64,000 nucleotides of DNA from Paenibacillus typhae (lineage in GTDB: Bacteria; Bacillota; Bacilli; Paenibacillales; Paenibacillaceae). The position numbers and the translations under genes were made by a program. Where the stretch lies: positions 62,001-126,000 of the forward strand of contig NZ_FNDX01000008.1 of assembly GCF_900099765.1 (NCBI RefSeq). Reading direction: 5' to 3'. Under the pieces are notes generated by a model. That model did no database searches. It saw only the letters and a program-made list of their open reading frames with translations, and was not told the DNA's origin. Position 1 is the first letter of the stretch; every line of letters starts with the position of its first letter. Below, piece by piece: positions 43,865 through 53,009 of the stretch.

Positions 43865-43887
43865 ATTTTAAAAGGAAGGTGGAAGTT

Positions 43888-44175
43888 ATGAAAATTAACG
43901 AGACCGGACGAATTAACCCCATTAACCCGTATCAGCGCAATGCGGAAGCACAGCGCCAGGAGCAGATCAAGAAAAGTTCACGTAAGGACGAGGTTTCAAT
44001 ATCTGATGAAGCCATCCAGCTTCTGAAAGCCCAGAACAGCAGCAAGATTGATGCAGAACGTGCAAACAAGATCGAGAGCCTGAAACAGCAAGTATCCGCA
44101 GGTACCTACCAAGTTGACGCAGCCAAACTCGCAGACTCACTCGCCCCCTACTTTAAGCAATCCTCCGAGAATTAG
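43888..44175 (+). CDS. flgM: Anti-sigma-D factor FlgM
   Basis: Holds sigma-D inactive until the hook-basal body is done. 95 aa. The N-terminus MKINETGRINPINPYQ is typical, and the C-terminal sigma-binding region is DEVSISDEAIQLLKA to VDAAKLADSLAPYF. ATG 43888 has AAGGAAGGTGG ending 5 nt ahead. An open frame reaches back to 43789, but it would cross the promoter and terminator. flgN follows directly. Confidence 0.94.
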   Translation: MKINETGRINPINPYQRNAEAQRQEQIKKSSRKDEVSISDEAIQLLKAQNSSKIDAERANKIESLKQQVSAGTYQVDAAKLADSLAPYFKQSSEN

Positions 44176-44187
44176 GTGAATTCATCC

Positions 44188-44688
44188 ATGGCATTGACGA
44201 AATTACTTGAACTCCTTGAGCGGCTGGATGACACGCATCTTCAGATGCTTGATTTGGCCGCTATCAAGAAGCAGACGATTATGGACAACAAGGTGGATGT
44301 TCTCATTGACATCATGAACCGCGAGTCTAAACTAGTGAAGTTGATCGGGCAGCTTGAAGAGCAGCGTTCAGAGGCTACTCATGCCTTCTTGCAGGGAGTA
44401 GGCATCCGTTCTAATCTCAACCTGAATATAACCGAGCTGTCCCGTCTTGTATTTGATCCCGATCACAAATCGCGCCTGCAGCAGATCCAGCAGAAGCTTT
44501 CAGACACGTTGCAGCGCTTGAAGCAGGCTAACGAGCTGAATCAGAAGCTGATTGAGCAGTCGCTTACCTTTATAGACTATTCCCTGGATTTGCTTGTCGG
44601 AAGACCGAACCAGGAATTCACATATCATCATCCGGCCGATAAGGGCTATAACAATGCCCGGCCAGGTCTTTTTGACGCCCGCGGGTAG
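44188..44688 (+). CDS. flgN: Flagellar export chaperone FlgN (YvyG)
   Basis: 166 aa helical chaperone for the hook-filament junction proteins FlgK and FlgL, which are encoded next. Typical features are long amphipathic helices (LEERLDD-like start, IIDIMNRESKLVKLIGQLEEQR region, QQKLSDTLQRLKQANELNQKL) and no membrane segment. ATG 44188 has AGGTGA 8 nt ahead, overlapping the flgM stop; GTG 44176 is less likely. Confidence 0.9.
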   Translation: MALTKLLELLERLDDTHLQMLDLAAIKKQTIMDNKVDVLIDIMNRESKLVKLIGQLEEQRSEATHAFLQGVGIRSNLNLNITELSRLVFDPDHKSRLQQIQQKLSDTLQRLKQANELNQKLIEQSLTFIDYSLDLLVGRPNQEFTYHHPADKGYNNARPGLFDARG

Positions 44689-44741
44689 GCTCATCCTGCT
44701 GCAGGCCGTTTTGCCGGAGCAATCATAGGGAGGAATATGCA

Positions 44742-46343
44742 GTGACATCCACATTTCATTCAATCGAGACGGCAAGACGGAGCCTTTTTACCCAGACCGC
44801 TGCACTCAGCACCACCGGACATAATATCGCAAATGCGAATACAGAAGGCTACACACGTCAGCGTGTAAATATGAAGGCCTCCATCCCTATCGAAGCTTAT
44901 GGGCTTAACAATTCCACAGTTCCCGGGCAGCTTGGCACAGGTGTAGAATTTGGATCTATTGACCGGATCCGTGAAACCTTCCTTGACGATCAGTTTCGTG
45001 GTGAAAATTCTTCATTTGGCAGCTGGTCGATTCAGTCTGATACGTTGGACAAGCTGGAAGCCATATTTGCCGAACCTTCAGATACCGGCTTAAGCACAGT
45101 ATTAGATAACTTTTGGAAATCATGGTCTGATTTAAGCAAGAATCCGGAAGACAGTACAGCACGCAAAATAGTCGTACAAACAGCACAATCCTTAACAGAT
45201 GCGCTTAATTATATGAGCAGGCAGCTGGATAACCTGGATACTGATCTGGCTTCAAGTGTCACGGTAAAAGGAACCGAAATACAGGGCTATATTTCTTCCA
45301 TCGCTAACCTTAACTCATCTATTTTCAAGATCGAAAGTATGGGAGATAAGGCCAATGATCTGCGAGACCAGCGTGATTTGCTGACAGATAAATTATCCAA
45401 GATCGCCAACATTAACGTTGTACAAGCCGAAAACGGATATAATATTTCACTTGGAGGCGTACTGCTGGTTCAAGGCGGGACCGTTGCTGCAACAGTTAAC
45501 AGCGAGTTGCTGAATAACGCTTATGCCTCCGGAGATCTGAAATCCGGGGAAGTATTCGGGATGATTTCATCCAGTAAGAACAATGTGGCTGATTATAAAT
45601 CCCAGCTCGATAATATTGCTAATACGATTGCTACAGGGGATGTACAGGTTACTCTGCCTAAGGGTTCTGTACTTCCTGAAGGGACCATTTTAACTAATGA
45701 GGTCAGCATAACCGGTGCTGACGGGGCTGTGTCCATGCTAGCAGCCGGTTCTTCTTTCCCTAGAGGGGCTACCTTAAATTCCGATGTTAAGACAACTGTT
45801 GCCGGTCTTAACGGCCTGCATCAATTAGGGTATACAATGGACGGTACACTTAATCCCGGTAAACCTTTATTCACAACCAGCGGAAGCGATACAGGAATTA
45901 CTGCGGGTAACATAACCTTTAATAGTGAGATTGCAAGTGATACTAATTTGCTCGCTACTTCGCTGCGCACCAGTGGTAAGGATGATTCTGAAAAGGTCGT
46001 TAAAGGAAATAATACACTAGCGCTACTGCTGTCCACGCAGCAATTAGGATCATTCACTTCACCTACAACGGGAATTACAACGACTCCAAGCGCTTTTTAC
46101 AAAACATTGATCGGGCAGCTTGGTGTTCAGGCTCAGGAAGCTACGCGCCAGACTGAAAATTCCAATTCACTTGTAGAGCAAGTGAATGCTCGCAGGCAAT
46201 CCGTCAGCGGGGTGTCTCTTGATGAAGAAATGTCCAATATGCTGGTGTTCCAGCATGCTTATAGCGCCGCTGCACGATTTATGACCACTTATGATGAAAT
46301 GCTCGATAAATTAATTAACTCTACCGGTACTGTAGGCAGATAA
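44742..46343 (+). CDS. flgK: Flagellar hook-associated protein 1 FlgK
   Basis: First hook-filament junction protein. 533 aa. The N-terminal axial motif is FHSIETARRSLFTQTAALSTT followed by NIANANTEGYTRQR; the C-terminus has GVSLDEEMSNMLVFQHAYSAAARFMTTYDEMLDKLIN. The middle carries repeated beta segments (VTLPKGSVLPEGTILTNEV). It starts at GTG 44742 with AGGGAGGAAT ahead. It is part of the flgN-flgK-flgL run with short gaps. Confidence 0.95.
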   Translation: MTSTFHSIETARRSLFTQTAALSTTGHNIANANTEGYTRQRVNMKASIPIEAYGLNNSTVPGQLGTGVEFGSIDRIRETFLDDQFRGENSSFGSWSIQSDTLDKLEAIFAEPSDTGLSTVLDNFWKSWSDLSKNPEDSTARKIVVQTAQSLTDALNYMSRQLDNLDTDLASSVTVKGTEIQGYISSIANLNSSIFKIESMGDKANDLRDQRDLLTDKLSKIANINVVQAENGYNISLGGVLLVQGGTVAATVNSELLNNAYASGDLKSGEVFGMISSSKNNVADYKSQLDNIANTIATGDVQVTLPKGSVLPEGTILTNEVSITGADGAVSMLAAGSSFPRGATLNSDVKTTVAGLNGLHQLGYTMDGTLNPGKPLFTTSGSDTGITAGNITFNSEIASDTNLLATSLRTSGKDDSEKVVKGNNTLALLLSTQQLGSFTSPTTGITTTPSAFYKTLIGQLGVQAQEATRQTENSNSLVEQVNARRQSVSGVSLDEEMSNMLVFQHAYSAAARFMTTYDEMLDKLINSTGTVGR

Positions 46344-46362
46344 AGAAAGGAGTAGTTAAAGC

Positions 46363-47313
46363 ATGTTAAGAGTTACTTCCAATATGATGAACTCACAGTT
46401 GCTCCTTAACCTGAACCGTAATGCGCGTACGATGAATGATACGCAGCTGCAGCTGGCAACAGGCCGCAAGATCAATAAACCGTCTGACGATCCGGTAGGG
46501 ATTACCTATTCCCTTCGTTACCGTGCAGAGCTGTCTTCAAATGAGCAATATCAGGAGAATGTGACCAGTGCCCTGTCCTGGCTCGAGTTTAATGACACTG
46601 TAATGACTCAGGCGGGAGAGGTAGTTCAGCGCTTGAGAGAATTATCCGTTAAAGGGGCCAACGGCTCTAATCCCCAGGAAGCACTTAACAGTATTAATGA
46701 AGAAGTAATGCAGCTTAAAGAACAGCTGGTTGATATAGGCAACAGCCAATTCAACGGAAAGTTTATTTTTAATGGACAAAATTATGATATTAAGCCCTTC
46801 GATTTTACGACCGGAGAGGATGGCAATCTTGATATTTCAGGTGCAGCCCTTGTCACCACAGATCATGGACTTGTAAATTACTCGGTTGGAGACAGTGTGC
46901 AATTGCCTATTAATGTTACCGGGAATGAAGTTTTTGGATCATCCACAGTTAAAGAGGACGGTACAATAGAACCGGATCAAGACAATATTTTTGCCGTCAT
47001 TGACCGGATTTCTGCTGCACTTGCTTCCGGAGACACTGCAGCTATTTCTTCTGAGCTTTCCAATCTCGACGATAGAATCAATAAAATGCTGGCTGTACAA
47101 GCTAATATCGGAGCAAAGGTTAACCGTATAGAATTGATGGAGAACCGTCTGGGTGACCTGGAGGTTAACCTTACCGATCTTCAATCCAAGACGGAAGACG
47201 GCGATTACGCCGAAATGCTCATGCAATCCAAGATTCAAGAGAATGTTTATAACGCTTCGTTGTCAGTAGGTGCCAAAATCATTCAATCCACCCTTGTCGA
47301 CTTTATTAGATAA
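46363..47313 (+). CDS. flgL: Flagellar hook-associated protein 3 FlgL
   Basis: Second junction protein, adjoining the filament. 316 aa. The flagellin-like N-terminus is MLRVTSNMMNSQLLLNLNRN with LATGRKINKPSDDPVG, and the C-terminus is DYAEMLMQSKIQENVYNASLSVGAKI. SD AAAGGAG precedes ATG 46363, 19 bases after flgK. Confidence 0.95.
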   Translation: MLRVTSNMMNSQLLLNLNRNARTMNDTQLQLATGRKINKPSDDPVGITYSLRYRAELSSNEQYQENVTSALSWLEFNDTVMTQAGEVVQRLRELSVKGANGSNPQEALNSINEEVMQLKEQLVDIGNSQFNGKFIFNGQNYDIKPFDFTTGEDGNLDISGAALVTTDHGLVNYSVGDSVQLPINVTGNEVFGSSTVKEDGTIEPDQDNIFAVIDRISAALASGDTAAISSELSNLDDRINKMLAVQANIGAKVNRIELMENRLGDLEVNLTDLQSKTEDGDYAEMLMQSKIQENVYNASLSVGAKIIQSTLVDFIR

Positions 47314-47327
47314 AGGGGAATTAGCTG

Positions 47328-47891
47328 ATGCAGTCTATAGTACAAATCCGTCAGACTCCTGCTCTGATTGGTCTAGATACTACGGCAGGGAAACTCTCGA
47401 TTACTCAACCTAAGGCTGACCTGCAAATTACAACTACACCGGGAGAATTAAAGATACAGCAGTTTGAAGCGGAAATGACGATTGATCAGTCTGCAGCTCG
47501 TGCTGCCTATACAGGCGGCACCTACCGTGAGATGAGTGAACGCATTTATTCAGGCGTTGAACAGCTATGGCTGCAGGGGATTGCGAAGCGGATGGAGCAA
47601 GGTGAACGTATGGCTAATTTTCATAAGCCAGGCAACACTATAGCAGAGGTATATGGAGGAGACTGGCAGAAGGTTCCTTTTCCAGAGATAAGAGGGCCTG
47701 CCTCCGTTGATAATGTTCGTATTGAGGTCAAGCCAGTTCCGCCGCAAATGGAATACCGGAAGGCTGAGGTGCACATTGAGGCAAAGGAAAATAAGCCTGA
47801 AATCAGCTACAGCCCTGCAAGTGTCGAGGTGTATCTTAGACAGAAGCCTTCTCTAAGCTTTATCCCGCCGGAGTTAGATGTACAATTGTAA
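47328..47891 (+). CDS. yviE: DUF6470 family protein YviE
   Basis: 187 aa of unknown function, always found between flgL and fliW in Bacillales. N-terminal MQSIVQIRQTPALIGLDTT, then TTPGELKIQQFEAEMTIDQSAA and RMEQGERMANFHKPGNTIAE; the C-terminal half is a set of beta-strand-like repeats (PASVEVYLRQKPSLSF). No membrane segment. SD GGGGAA precedes ATG 47328. A terminator-like hairpin after it may uncouple fliW-csrA. Confidence 0.88.
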   Translation: MQSIVQIRQTPALIGLDTTAGKLSITQPKADLQITTTPGELKIQQFEAEMTIDQSAARAAYTGGTYREMSERIYSGVEQLWLQGIAKRMEQGERMANFHKPGNTIAEVYGGDWQKVPFPEIRGPASVDNVRIEVKPVPPQMEYRKAEVHIEAKENKPEISYSPASVEVYLRQKPSLSFIPPELDVQL

Positions 47892-47900
47892 AAGAATAAG

Positions 47901-47941
47901 GCTATAGAATAGGTTGATAGTGACCATCTATAGCTTTTTTT
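47901..47941 (+). terminator. Terminator-like hairpin between yviE and fliW
   Basis: GCTATAGA (47901-47908) pairs with TCTATAGC (47927-47934) and is followed by seven T. Being inside the flagellar operon it may lower expression of fliW and csrA. Confidence 0.75.
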
Positions 47942-47975
47942 GTTAGATAATATAAATGGAAAGGTGCTGGGAAGT

Positions 47976-48422
47976 ATGATTAAAGAAACAGCGACTATGG
48001 GAACACTTGATATAAGCGAGGAACAAATATATATTTTTTCAAAAGGAATTCCCGGTTTTGAGGAAGAAACAGAGTTTGCGGTTATTGAAGTAGAGGGAGG
48101 GCAATTCTCATATCTGCAATCTCTTAAGACAGACAGTCTTTCGTTTCTGCTTACCGATCCCTTTCTGTTTTATCCGGAGTATGAATTCGAATTCCCTGAT
48201 AAGGATGCTGAAGAGCTGGAGATCAAGGATGCTTTTCTGGTCCGCGCTATTGTAACGGTCAGGGAGCAATTAGAGCAATCAACGGTTAATCTGCTGGCTC
48301 CTATTGTTCTGAATCCTCTTAATCGTACCGGGAAACAGATTGTTCTAGTGAAATCACAATATCAGGTCCGGCAGCGGTTGTGGAGAGAAGTCCGTGACGA
48401 AGCTCAAAAAGGCGGTGAATAA
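47976..48422 (+). CDS. fliW: Flagellar assembly factor FliW
   Basis: 148 aa protein that binds either flagellin or CsrA; free FliW sequesters CsrA and so lifts repression of hag. Motifs are IYIFSKGIPGFEEETEFAVI, FLLTDPFLFYPEYEFE and LAPIVLNPLNRTGKQIVL. ATG 47976 is taken as start with GGAAAGGTG ahead; the upstream ATG 47956 is out of frame, and the in-frame start near 47940 falls in the terminator. csrA starts 2 bases after its stop. Confidence 0.93.
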   Translation: MIKETATMGTLDISEEQIYIFSKGIPGFEEETEFAVIEVEGGQFSYLQSLKTDSLSFLLTDPFLFYPEYEFEFPDKDAEELEIKDAFLVRAIVTVREQLEQSTVNLLAPIVLNPLNRTGKQIVLVKSQYQVRQRLWREVRDEAQKGGE

Positions 48423-48424
48423 TT

Positions 48425-48658
48425 ATGCTCGTATTAACCCGCAAAAAAGGCGAATCGATAATCATACAAGACAATATTGAAATTACAATATTGGCAGTGG
48501 AAGGGGATAGCGTAAAGGTAGGAATTTCAGCCCCCAGACATGTGGATATTTTCAGGCAGGAAGTGTATCTGTCTATCAAGGAAGCCAATAAAGAGTCGAC
48601 GGCAACAAATGCTCTGAATTTGAATGCGTTAATTGAACGCATGCGTCCGCAAAAATAA
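48425..48658 (+). CDS. csrA: Carbon storage regulator CsrA
   Basis: RNA-binding dimer that represses translation of hag by covering its ribosome site. 77 aa. MLVLTRKKGESIIIQDNIEIT and VKVGISAPRHVDIFRQEVYL are the standard RNA-binding strands (GISAP with R and H following). The tail is slightly long (ATNALNLNALIERMR). The target hairpin is visible ahead of hag. Confidence 0.97.
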   Translation: MLVLTRKKGESIIIQDNIEITILAVEGDSVKVGISAPRHVDIFRQEVYLSIKEANKESTATNALNLNALIERMRPQK

Positions 48659-48682
48659 ATTTCAAAATTTGCAAATTAACTA

Positions 48683-48709
48683 TTAACAAAAATAGCAGGA
48701 AGACGATAT
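48683..48709 (+). promoter_or_regulatory. Sigma-D promoter of hag
   Basis: TTAA (48683-48686), 15 bp, GACGATAT (48702-48709), close to TAAA-N15-GCCGATAT. The expected transcript start is near 48716, giving a leader of about 87 nt. Confidence 0.7.
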
Positions 48710-48759
48710 ATATATTAGGCACTGATCGGCAGGGCGGCCGACCTTAACGGCAGTGCTTA

Positions 48760-48796
48760 CCACATGGATGTGGACAAACCAATTTCAGGGAGGAAA
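48760..48796 (+). promoter_or_regulatory. CsrA binding sites in the hag leader
   Basis: CCACATGGATGTGG (48760-48773) is a 5-bp stem with GGA in the loop, a near-perfect CsrA site (core ACANGGANGU). A second GGA-bearing stretch, CAGGGAGGA, is the hag Shine-Dalgarno itself (48788-48794). This two-site layout is the one known for hag of B. subtilis. Confidence 0.85.
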
Positions 48797-48802
48797 TACA
48801 CA

Positions 48803-50926
48803 ATGATTATCAATCACAATATCACGGCGCAGAATACTCACCGCCAACTTAGCACTAACACTGCTAACCAAAGCAAGAACATTGAAAAGCTGTCTTCTGG
48901 TCTTCGTATTAACCGTGCAGGCGACGATGCAGCAGGTCTGGCAATTTCCGAAAAAATGCGCGGTCAGATCCGCGGTTTGGATCAAGCTTCCCGTAACTCC
49001 TCGGATGCGATCTCGATGATTCAGACAGCTGAAGGCGCATTGAACGAAACCCACTCCATCCTGCAACGTGTACGTGAACTTGCAGTACAATCTGCGAACG
49101 GAACGAACACTGACAGCGACCGTAAGAGCATCCAGGACGAAGTGAACCAATTGGCTGATGAAATCAACCGTATTGGTAACACTACTGAATTCAATACACA
49201 GAGCCTGATCAACGGTTCGAAGAACAAGACTGAAGCAGTAGCAGCGGTTAAGAATGCAGCATCTCTTGACAAAATTGGTACTGGTGATGACAAGTTCGTA
49301 GTAAGAAATGCGGCAACTGCAGGAACAGCTACTGGTGCTGCGGTTACAGCAGCTGTTACCATCCATGATGGAACATCCGGTAAACTTACAAGTGGCGTAA
49401 CATTCGATGATGCATTAGCTGCATCTTTGGATGGAGACAGCAATGAGTTAACTGTGAAGATTGGTAATGCTGTTCGTACCATAACGCTTAATGATACTTT
49501 GACCACTGCTGCGGATGTGGCTAATGATCTGCAAACTAAATTAAGAGCGGCCTTCAACACTGCACACGTTAATACTGGTACAGATTCAGGAACTTATTTC
49601 GCAGGTAATGCTGGAGCAGGTGCTATCTCTGTATCTGCTTCCGGTGGAAAACTTGTTATTACTGATGGTGGTAAAGGTGCTGACAGTAAAATTGAGATCA
49701 CTGGTGGTAACGCAGCAAGTAAATTATTGACTGGTACAGCCACAGATGTTACTGAAAATGGTAATGCTGCAAACAATAAAATGACAGTTAACTACACTAA
49801 AGACGGTGGAGCAACTAACATTGCGGTTGATCTGACATTGGCAAACGGTACTTACAATACACCTGATTTGTTGGCTGCACAAATTGAAACACAATTTAAT
49901 GCTTCGGCTGCAGGTTTTGGTGGAGCAGCCACAGATGTTGACTTTACAGCCAACTCTGCACTTTCAAGCAGCATTCAAATCACTACCGCAGCTGCTAATG
50001 CTGGTAAAGGTAATGGTGTAACTTCATTTACAGGTGTTGCTGCTGGTTTAGCTGGATTAACTGACGCAACATTTACGGCAGGTCTTGATAAAAACGATGC
50101 CTTGTCAGTAAATATTGATGGTAACACTTATAATGTAACTCTTGCGGCTGGGGACTATACTGACAAGACCGTGCTGGCTTCTGCATTGAAGACTGGTATT
50201 AATACACAGATTCAAGCATGGAACACTGCTAACCCAACAGCTGTTAAGAGAGAATTAGTAGATGTTCAAGCGTTGGCTGTAGCAGATACAGACAGAGTCC
50301 GTTTCCAGGTTACCAGTGGTAAAGAAGGCGCAGCTAGCCAAATTGCCTTCGGTACGGTAACGGGAAGTTCTGCGGCTGCTGATCTTGGCTTTAATACTAC
50401 AGCTGCTGTCGGTGCTGCAGGTGCAGATGCATCTGTTAACTTCCACATCGGTGCTAACAAGGACCAGAACCTGAAGCTGGCAATCGGCGATATGCGTTCT
50501 AAAGCTCTGGGACTGACTTCTTCTACGCAAACTGCAGGTCAGACTGTTACTCTGCAGAATGGTGGAGTAGCTGACGTAACTTACGGAACTAGCACTGTTA
50601 AGAACGGCTCTGCTTCAGAGTATGTCATCAACGTAGCTGATAAGGATGCTGCGAACAGTGCAATTACCGTAATCAACAATGCAATTGAAATTGTTTCCCA
50701 GGAAAGAAGTAAACTGGGTGCTAACCAGAACCGTCTGGAGCACACTATCAACAACCTGAGCACTTCTTCCGAAAACCTGACTGCCGCTGAATCCCGTGTT
50801 CGCGATGTAGACATGGCTAAGGAAATGATGTCCCAGACTAAGAATTCCATCCTTGCTCAGGCTGCTCAAGCTATGCTTGCTCAAGCTAACCAACAGCCGC
50901 AAGGCGTACTGCAATTGCTTCGTTAA
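48803..50926 (+). CDS. hag: Flagellin
   Basis: Filament subunit of 707 aa, more than twice the 304 aa of B. subtilis Hag. The conserved D0/D1 ends are present: [40 protein letters not shown] and, at the C-terminus, [19 protein letters not shown] with [14 protein letters not shown]. The extra length is a central insert of about 400 residues made of flagellin-IN-like units ([40 protein letters not shown]). Leucine codons shift from CTG/CTT in the ends to more TTA/TTG in the insert. GGGAGGA is 8 nt ahead of ATG 48803; the in-frame ATG 48764 lies inside the CsrA hairpin. Confidence 0.96.
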   Translation: MIINHNITAQNTHRQLSTNTANQSKNIEKLSSGLRINRAGDDAAGLAISEKMRGQIRGLDQASRNSSDAISMIQTAEGALNETHSILQRVRELAVQSANGTNTDSDRKSIQDEVNQLADEINRIGNTTEFNTQSLINGSKNKTEAVAAVKNAASLDKIGTGDDKFVVRNAATAGTATGAAVTAAVTIHDGTSGKLTSGVTFDDALAASLDGDSNELTVKIGNAVRTITLNDTLTTAADVANDLQTKLRAAFNTAHVNTGTDSGTYFAGNAGAGAISVSASGGKLVITDGGKGADSKIEITGGNAASKLLTGTATDVTENGNAANNKMTVNYTKDGGATNIAVDLTLANGTYNTPDLLAAQIETQFNASAAGFGGAATDVDFTANSALSSSIQITTAAANAGKGNGVTSFTGVAAGLAGLTDATFTAGLDKNDALSVNIDGNTYNVTLAAGDYTDKTVLASALKTGINTQIQAWNTANPTAVKRELVDVQALAVADTDRVRFQVTSGKEGAASQIAFGTVTGSSAAADLGFNTTAAVGAAGADASVNFHIGANKDQNLKLAIGDMRSKALGLTSSTQTAGQTVTLQNGGVADVTYGTSTVKNGSASEYVINVADKDAANSAITVINNAIEIVSQERSKLGANQNRLEHTINNLSTSSENLTAAESRVRDVDMAKEMMSQTKNSILAQAAQAMLAQANQQPQGVLQLLR

Positions 50927-50936
50927 GATTTATAGC

Positions 50937-50969
50937 AAAAAGGGCTCTGGTCAATTCAGAGCCCTTTTT
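50937..50969 (+). terminator. Terminator after hag
   Basis: AAAAAGGGCTCTG / CAGAGCCCTTTTT, perfect 13-bp stem with 7-nt loop. Confidence 0.96.
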
Positions 50970-51016
50970 GTATTTCATTCCATACATAAGGAATAAATAT
51001 ATATTGACTATTGTAT

Positions 51017-51043
51017 TAATTTGCAAATGAAAAGTGCCGATAT
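51017..51043 (+). promoter_or_regulatory. Sigma-D promoter upstream of flaG-fliD-fliS-fliT
   Basis: TAAT (51017-51020), 15 bp, GCCGATAT (51036-51043), an exact -10 match to the sigma-D consensus. It lies between the hag terminator and flaG. Confidence 0.8.
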
Positions 51044-51079
51044 ATAAACTATACATGAGTCGCGCCGGGGGGTTGCTTA

Positions 51080-51469
51080 ATGGAGATTCAATCTTCAAAT
51101 TCGTATAGTCAGTTTGGTAACAGTGGACGTAGTTCAAACTCAGTTCCACAAGTGGAAAAGTCGTCGGAGACCACTTCAATTGAACAGGTTAGAAGCGGTA
51201 GCCAGATGAAGCGGCTGGAAAGTCAAGGTGTTGCCTTTTCAGCAGGAGAAGAGCAGGTGATCAAAGCCTTGGATAAAGCGCTGAAGGCTTTGGAAGGCCC
51301 GGAGAAGAGCTTTGAAGTTAGTGTTCACAAAGAAACCAAAGCAATTATGGTGAAGGTGCTAAACAAGGAAACTGGCGAGCTAATCAGAGAGATTCCCTCT
51401 GAAAAAACGCTTGATCTTGTAGCGAATATGATGCATATTGCCGGGATATTGGTAGACGAGAAAGTATAA
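51080..51469 (+). CDS. flaG: FlaG family flagellar protein (YvyC)
   Basis: 129 aa. A Ser/Asn-rich flexible N-terminus is followed by the FlaG domain (about residues 58-127): VIKALDKALKALEGPEKSFE, VSVHKETKAIMVKVLNKETGE and LIREIPSEKTLDLVANM. The family influences filament length in some bacteria. It always precedes fliD in Bacillales. SD GGGGGG is somewhat far ahead (about 8-10 nt). Confidence 0.9.
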   Translation: MEIQSSNSYSQFGNSGRSSNSVPQVEKSSETTSIEQVRSGSQMKRLESQGVAFSAGEEQVIKALDKALKALEGPEKSFEVSVHKETKAIMVKVLNKETGELIREIPSEKTLDLVANMMHIAGILVDEKV

Positions 51470-51493
51470 GTTTTTAATGAAGGGAGTACAAGC

Positions 51494-52972
51494 ATGGCGA
51501 TTCGAGTAAGCGGGATGTCCTCAGGGTTAGATGTTGAGAGTATTGTGAAGGAAATGATGAATGCAAGAAGACAGCCTCTAACCAAGCTGAATCAGGATAA
51601 AACGATTCTGGAATGGCAGAGAGACAACTACAGGGAGATAAACAGCAAACTTGTTGATTTTCGTAATAATAAGCTATTGGCTAAATATGACAACTCTGCT
51701 TCTATGATTACTCAGAAGGCTGTTGTTACAGGTAATACGTCTGCTCTAAAAGCTGAGTCAACATCTGATGCTAACGGAATACCAATGACTATGGAAATTA
51801 TTAAACTTGCGAAACCGGCTACCGTGGAAACAGCAGGAATGAATTTAGCTGGCTCAAGCACGAGGCTAACTGCAGGTTCAAAGCTCTCTGATTTTCAAAA
51901 AGCTAATAACATTACAGCTCCTGCGGATGGTAAGTACAAGATCACTCTGAACGGTGACACGCTTGAGCTTGATGCCAACTTAACCATAAATGAAGCATTG
52001 GCGAAAATCAATAAATCCGAGAAGGGGAATGTTACAGCAAAATTTGATGAAGTAACTGGTAAGTTAACTATAGCCTCAAAGACTTACAGTGACAAAGGTA
52101 AAGTTGAAATGGGGACAAGCGATAACTTCTTGTCGTTATTTGGCTCCGGGACAGTAAGTAAGCCAGCTTATCAGGCTGCCGAGGTCAAGATAAATGGTTC
52201 TGATAAAATGACTTTCGCCAGCAATACCTTCAAAATTAACGGTATCAATGTAACGCTTCTGGCCGAGAATACCACAGCCACTATTAATACAGAAACAGAT
52301 ACTTCTAAGGCTGTTGAAACGGTTAAGAGCTTTATTCAGGATTATAATGATCTGCTCAATACTTTAACTACTAAAGTAAATGAGGAGCGCTATAAGGACT
52401 TTACTCCGCTTACTGATGAGCAGAAACAGGCGATGAAAGAAAATGACATTGAACTGTGGGAAAAGAAAGCAAAAAGCGGGTTGCTTAGGAATGATGATGT
52501 ACTTAAGTCAACGATCTCATCCATGCGTGCGGCAGTTATGGAGCAGCTCGGAGCCCTAAGCAATGTTGGTGTAACAACAGGACTATATTATGAGAATGGT
52601 AAGCTTATTCTGGATGAGGATAAATTAAAGCAGGCCTTTGAGAATAATCCTCAGGGAACAGCTGCTATTTTCCAAGGTACTGCGAGTCAAGGAGGATTGT
52701 TTGATAAAATATCAAGTGAAATCAATGGCACCTTGGATAAACTGGTGTTAAAAGCAGGGACCTCTAAATACTCAACAGACCTTACAGTCGCCTATAAAAC
52801 TGAGAGTACAATGGGAAAGCGATTAAAGGACTTCAATACACGGATAGCTAACCTGACAGATAGACTCACTGACATTGAAAATAATTATTATAAAAAGTTT
52901 ACAGCGATGGAAACTGCAATGTCTCAATATAACAGCCAGTCTGCCAGCTTGGGCAGTTTGTTCACCTCGTAA
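51494..52972 (+). CDS. fliD: Flagellar cap protein FliD (HAP2)
   Basis: Filament cap that promotes flagellin assembly. 492 aa. N-terminus IRVSGMSSGLDVESIVKEMM; the middle has the flagellin-IN-like segment DGKYKITLNGDTLELDANLT and INGINVTLLAENTTATI; C-terminal coiled coil FNTRIANLTDRLTDIENNYYKKFTAMETAMSQYNSQS. SD AGGGAG precedes ATG 51494. Confidence 0.95.
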   Translation: MAIRVSGMSSGLDVESIVKEMMNARRQPLTKLNQDKTILEWQRDNYREINSKLVDFRNNKLLAKYDNSASMITQKAVVTGNTSALKAESTSDANGIPMTMEIIKLAKPATVETAGMNLAGSSTRLTAGSKLSDFQKANNITAPADGKYKITLNGDTLELDANLTINEALAKINKSEKGNVTAKFDEVTGKLTIASKTYSDKGKVEMGTSDNFLSLFGSGTVSKPAYQAAEVKINGSDKMTFASNTFKINGINVTLLAENTTATINTETDTSKAVETVKSFIQDYNDLLNTLTTKVNEERYKDFTPLTDEQKQAMKENDIELWEKKAKSGLLRNDDVLKSTISSMRAAVMEQLGALSNVGVTTGLYYENGKLILDEDKLKQAFENNPQGTAAIFQGTASQGGLFDKISSEINGTLDKLVLKAGTSKYSTDLTVAYKTESTMGKRLKDFNTRIANLTDRLTDIENNYYKKFTAMETAMSQYNSQSASLGSLFTS

Positions 52973-53009
52973 CCAAAAAACTGATAAAGGATAAAGGAGT
53001 GAGCCAACA

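Noticed and set aside
43789-43887. Upstream extension of flgM
   Set aside because: It would read through the sigma-D promoter and the terminator hairpin; the strong SD is just ahead of ATG 43888.
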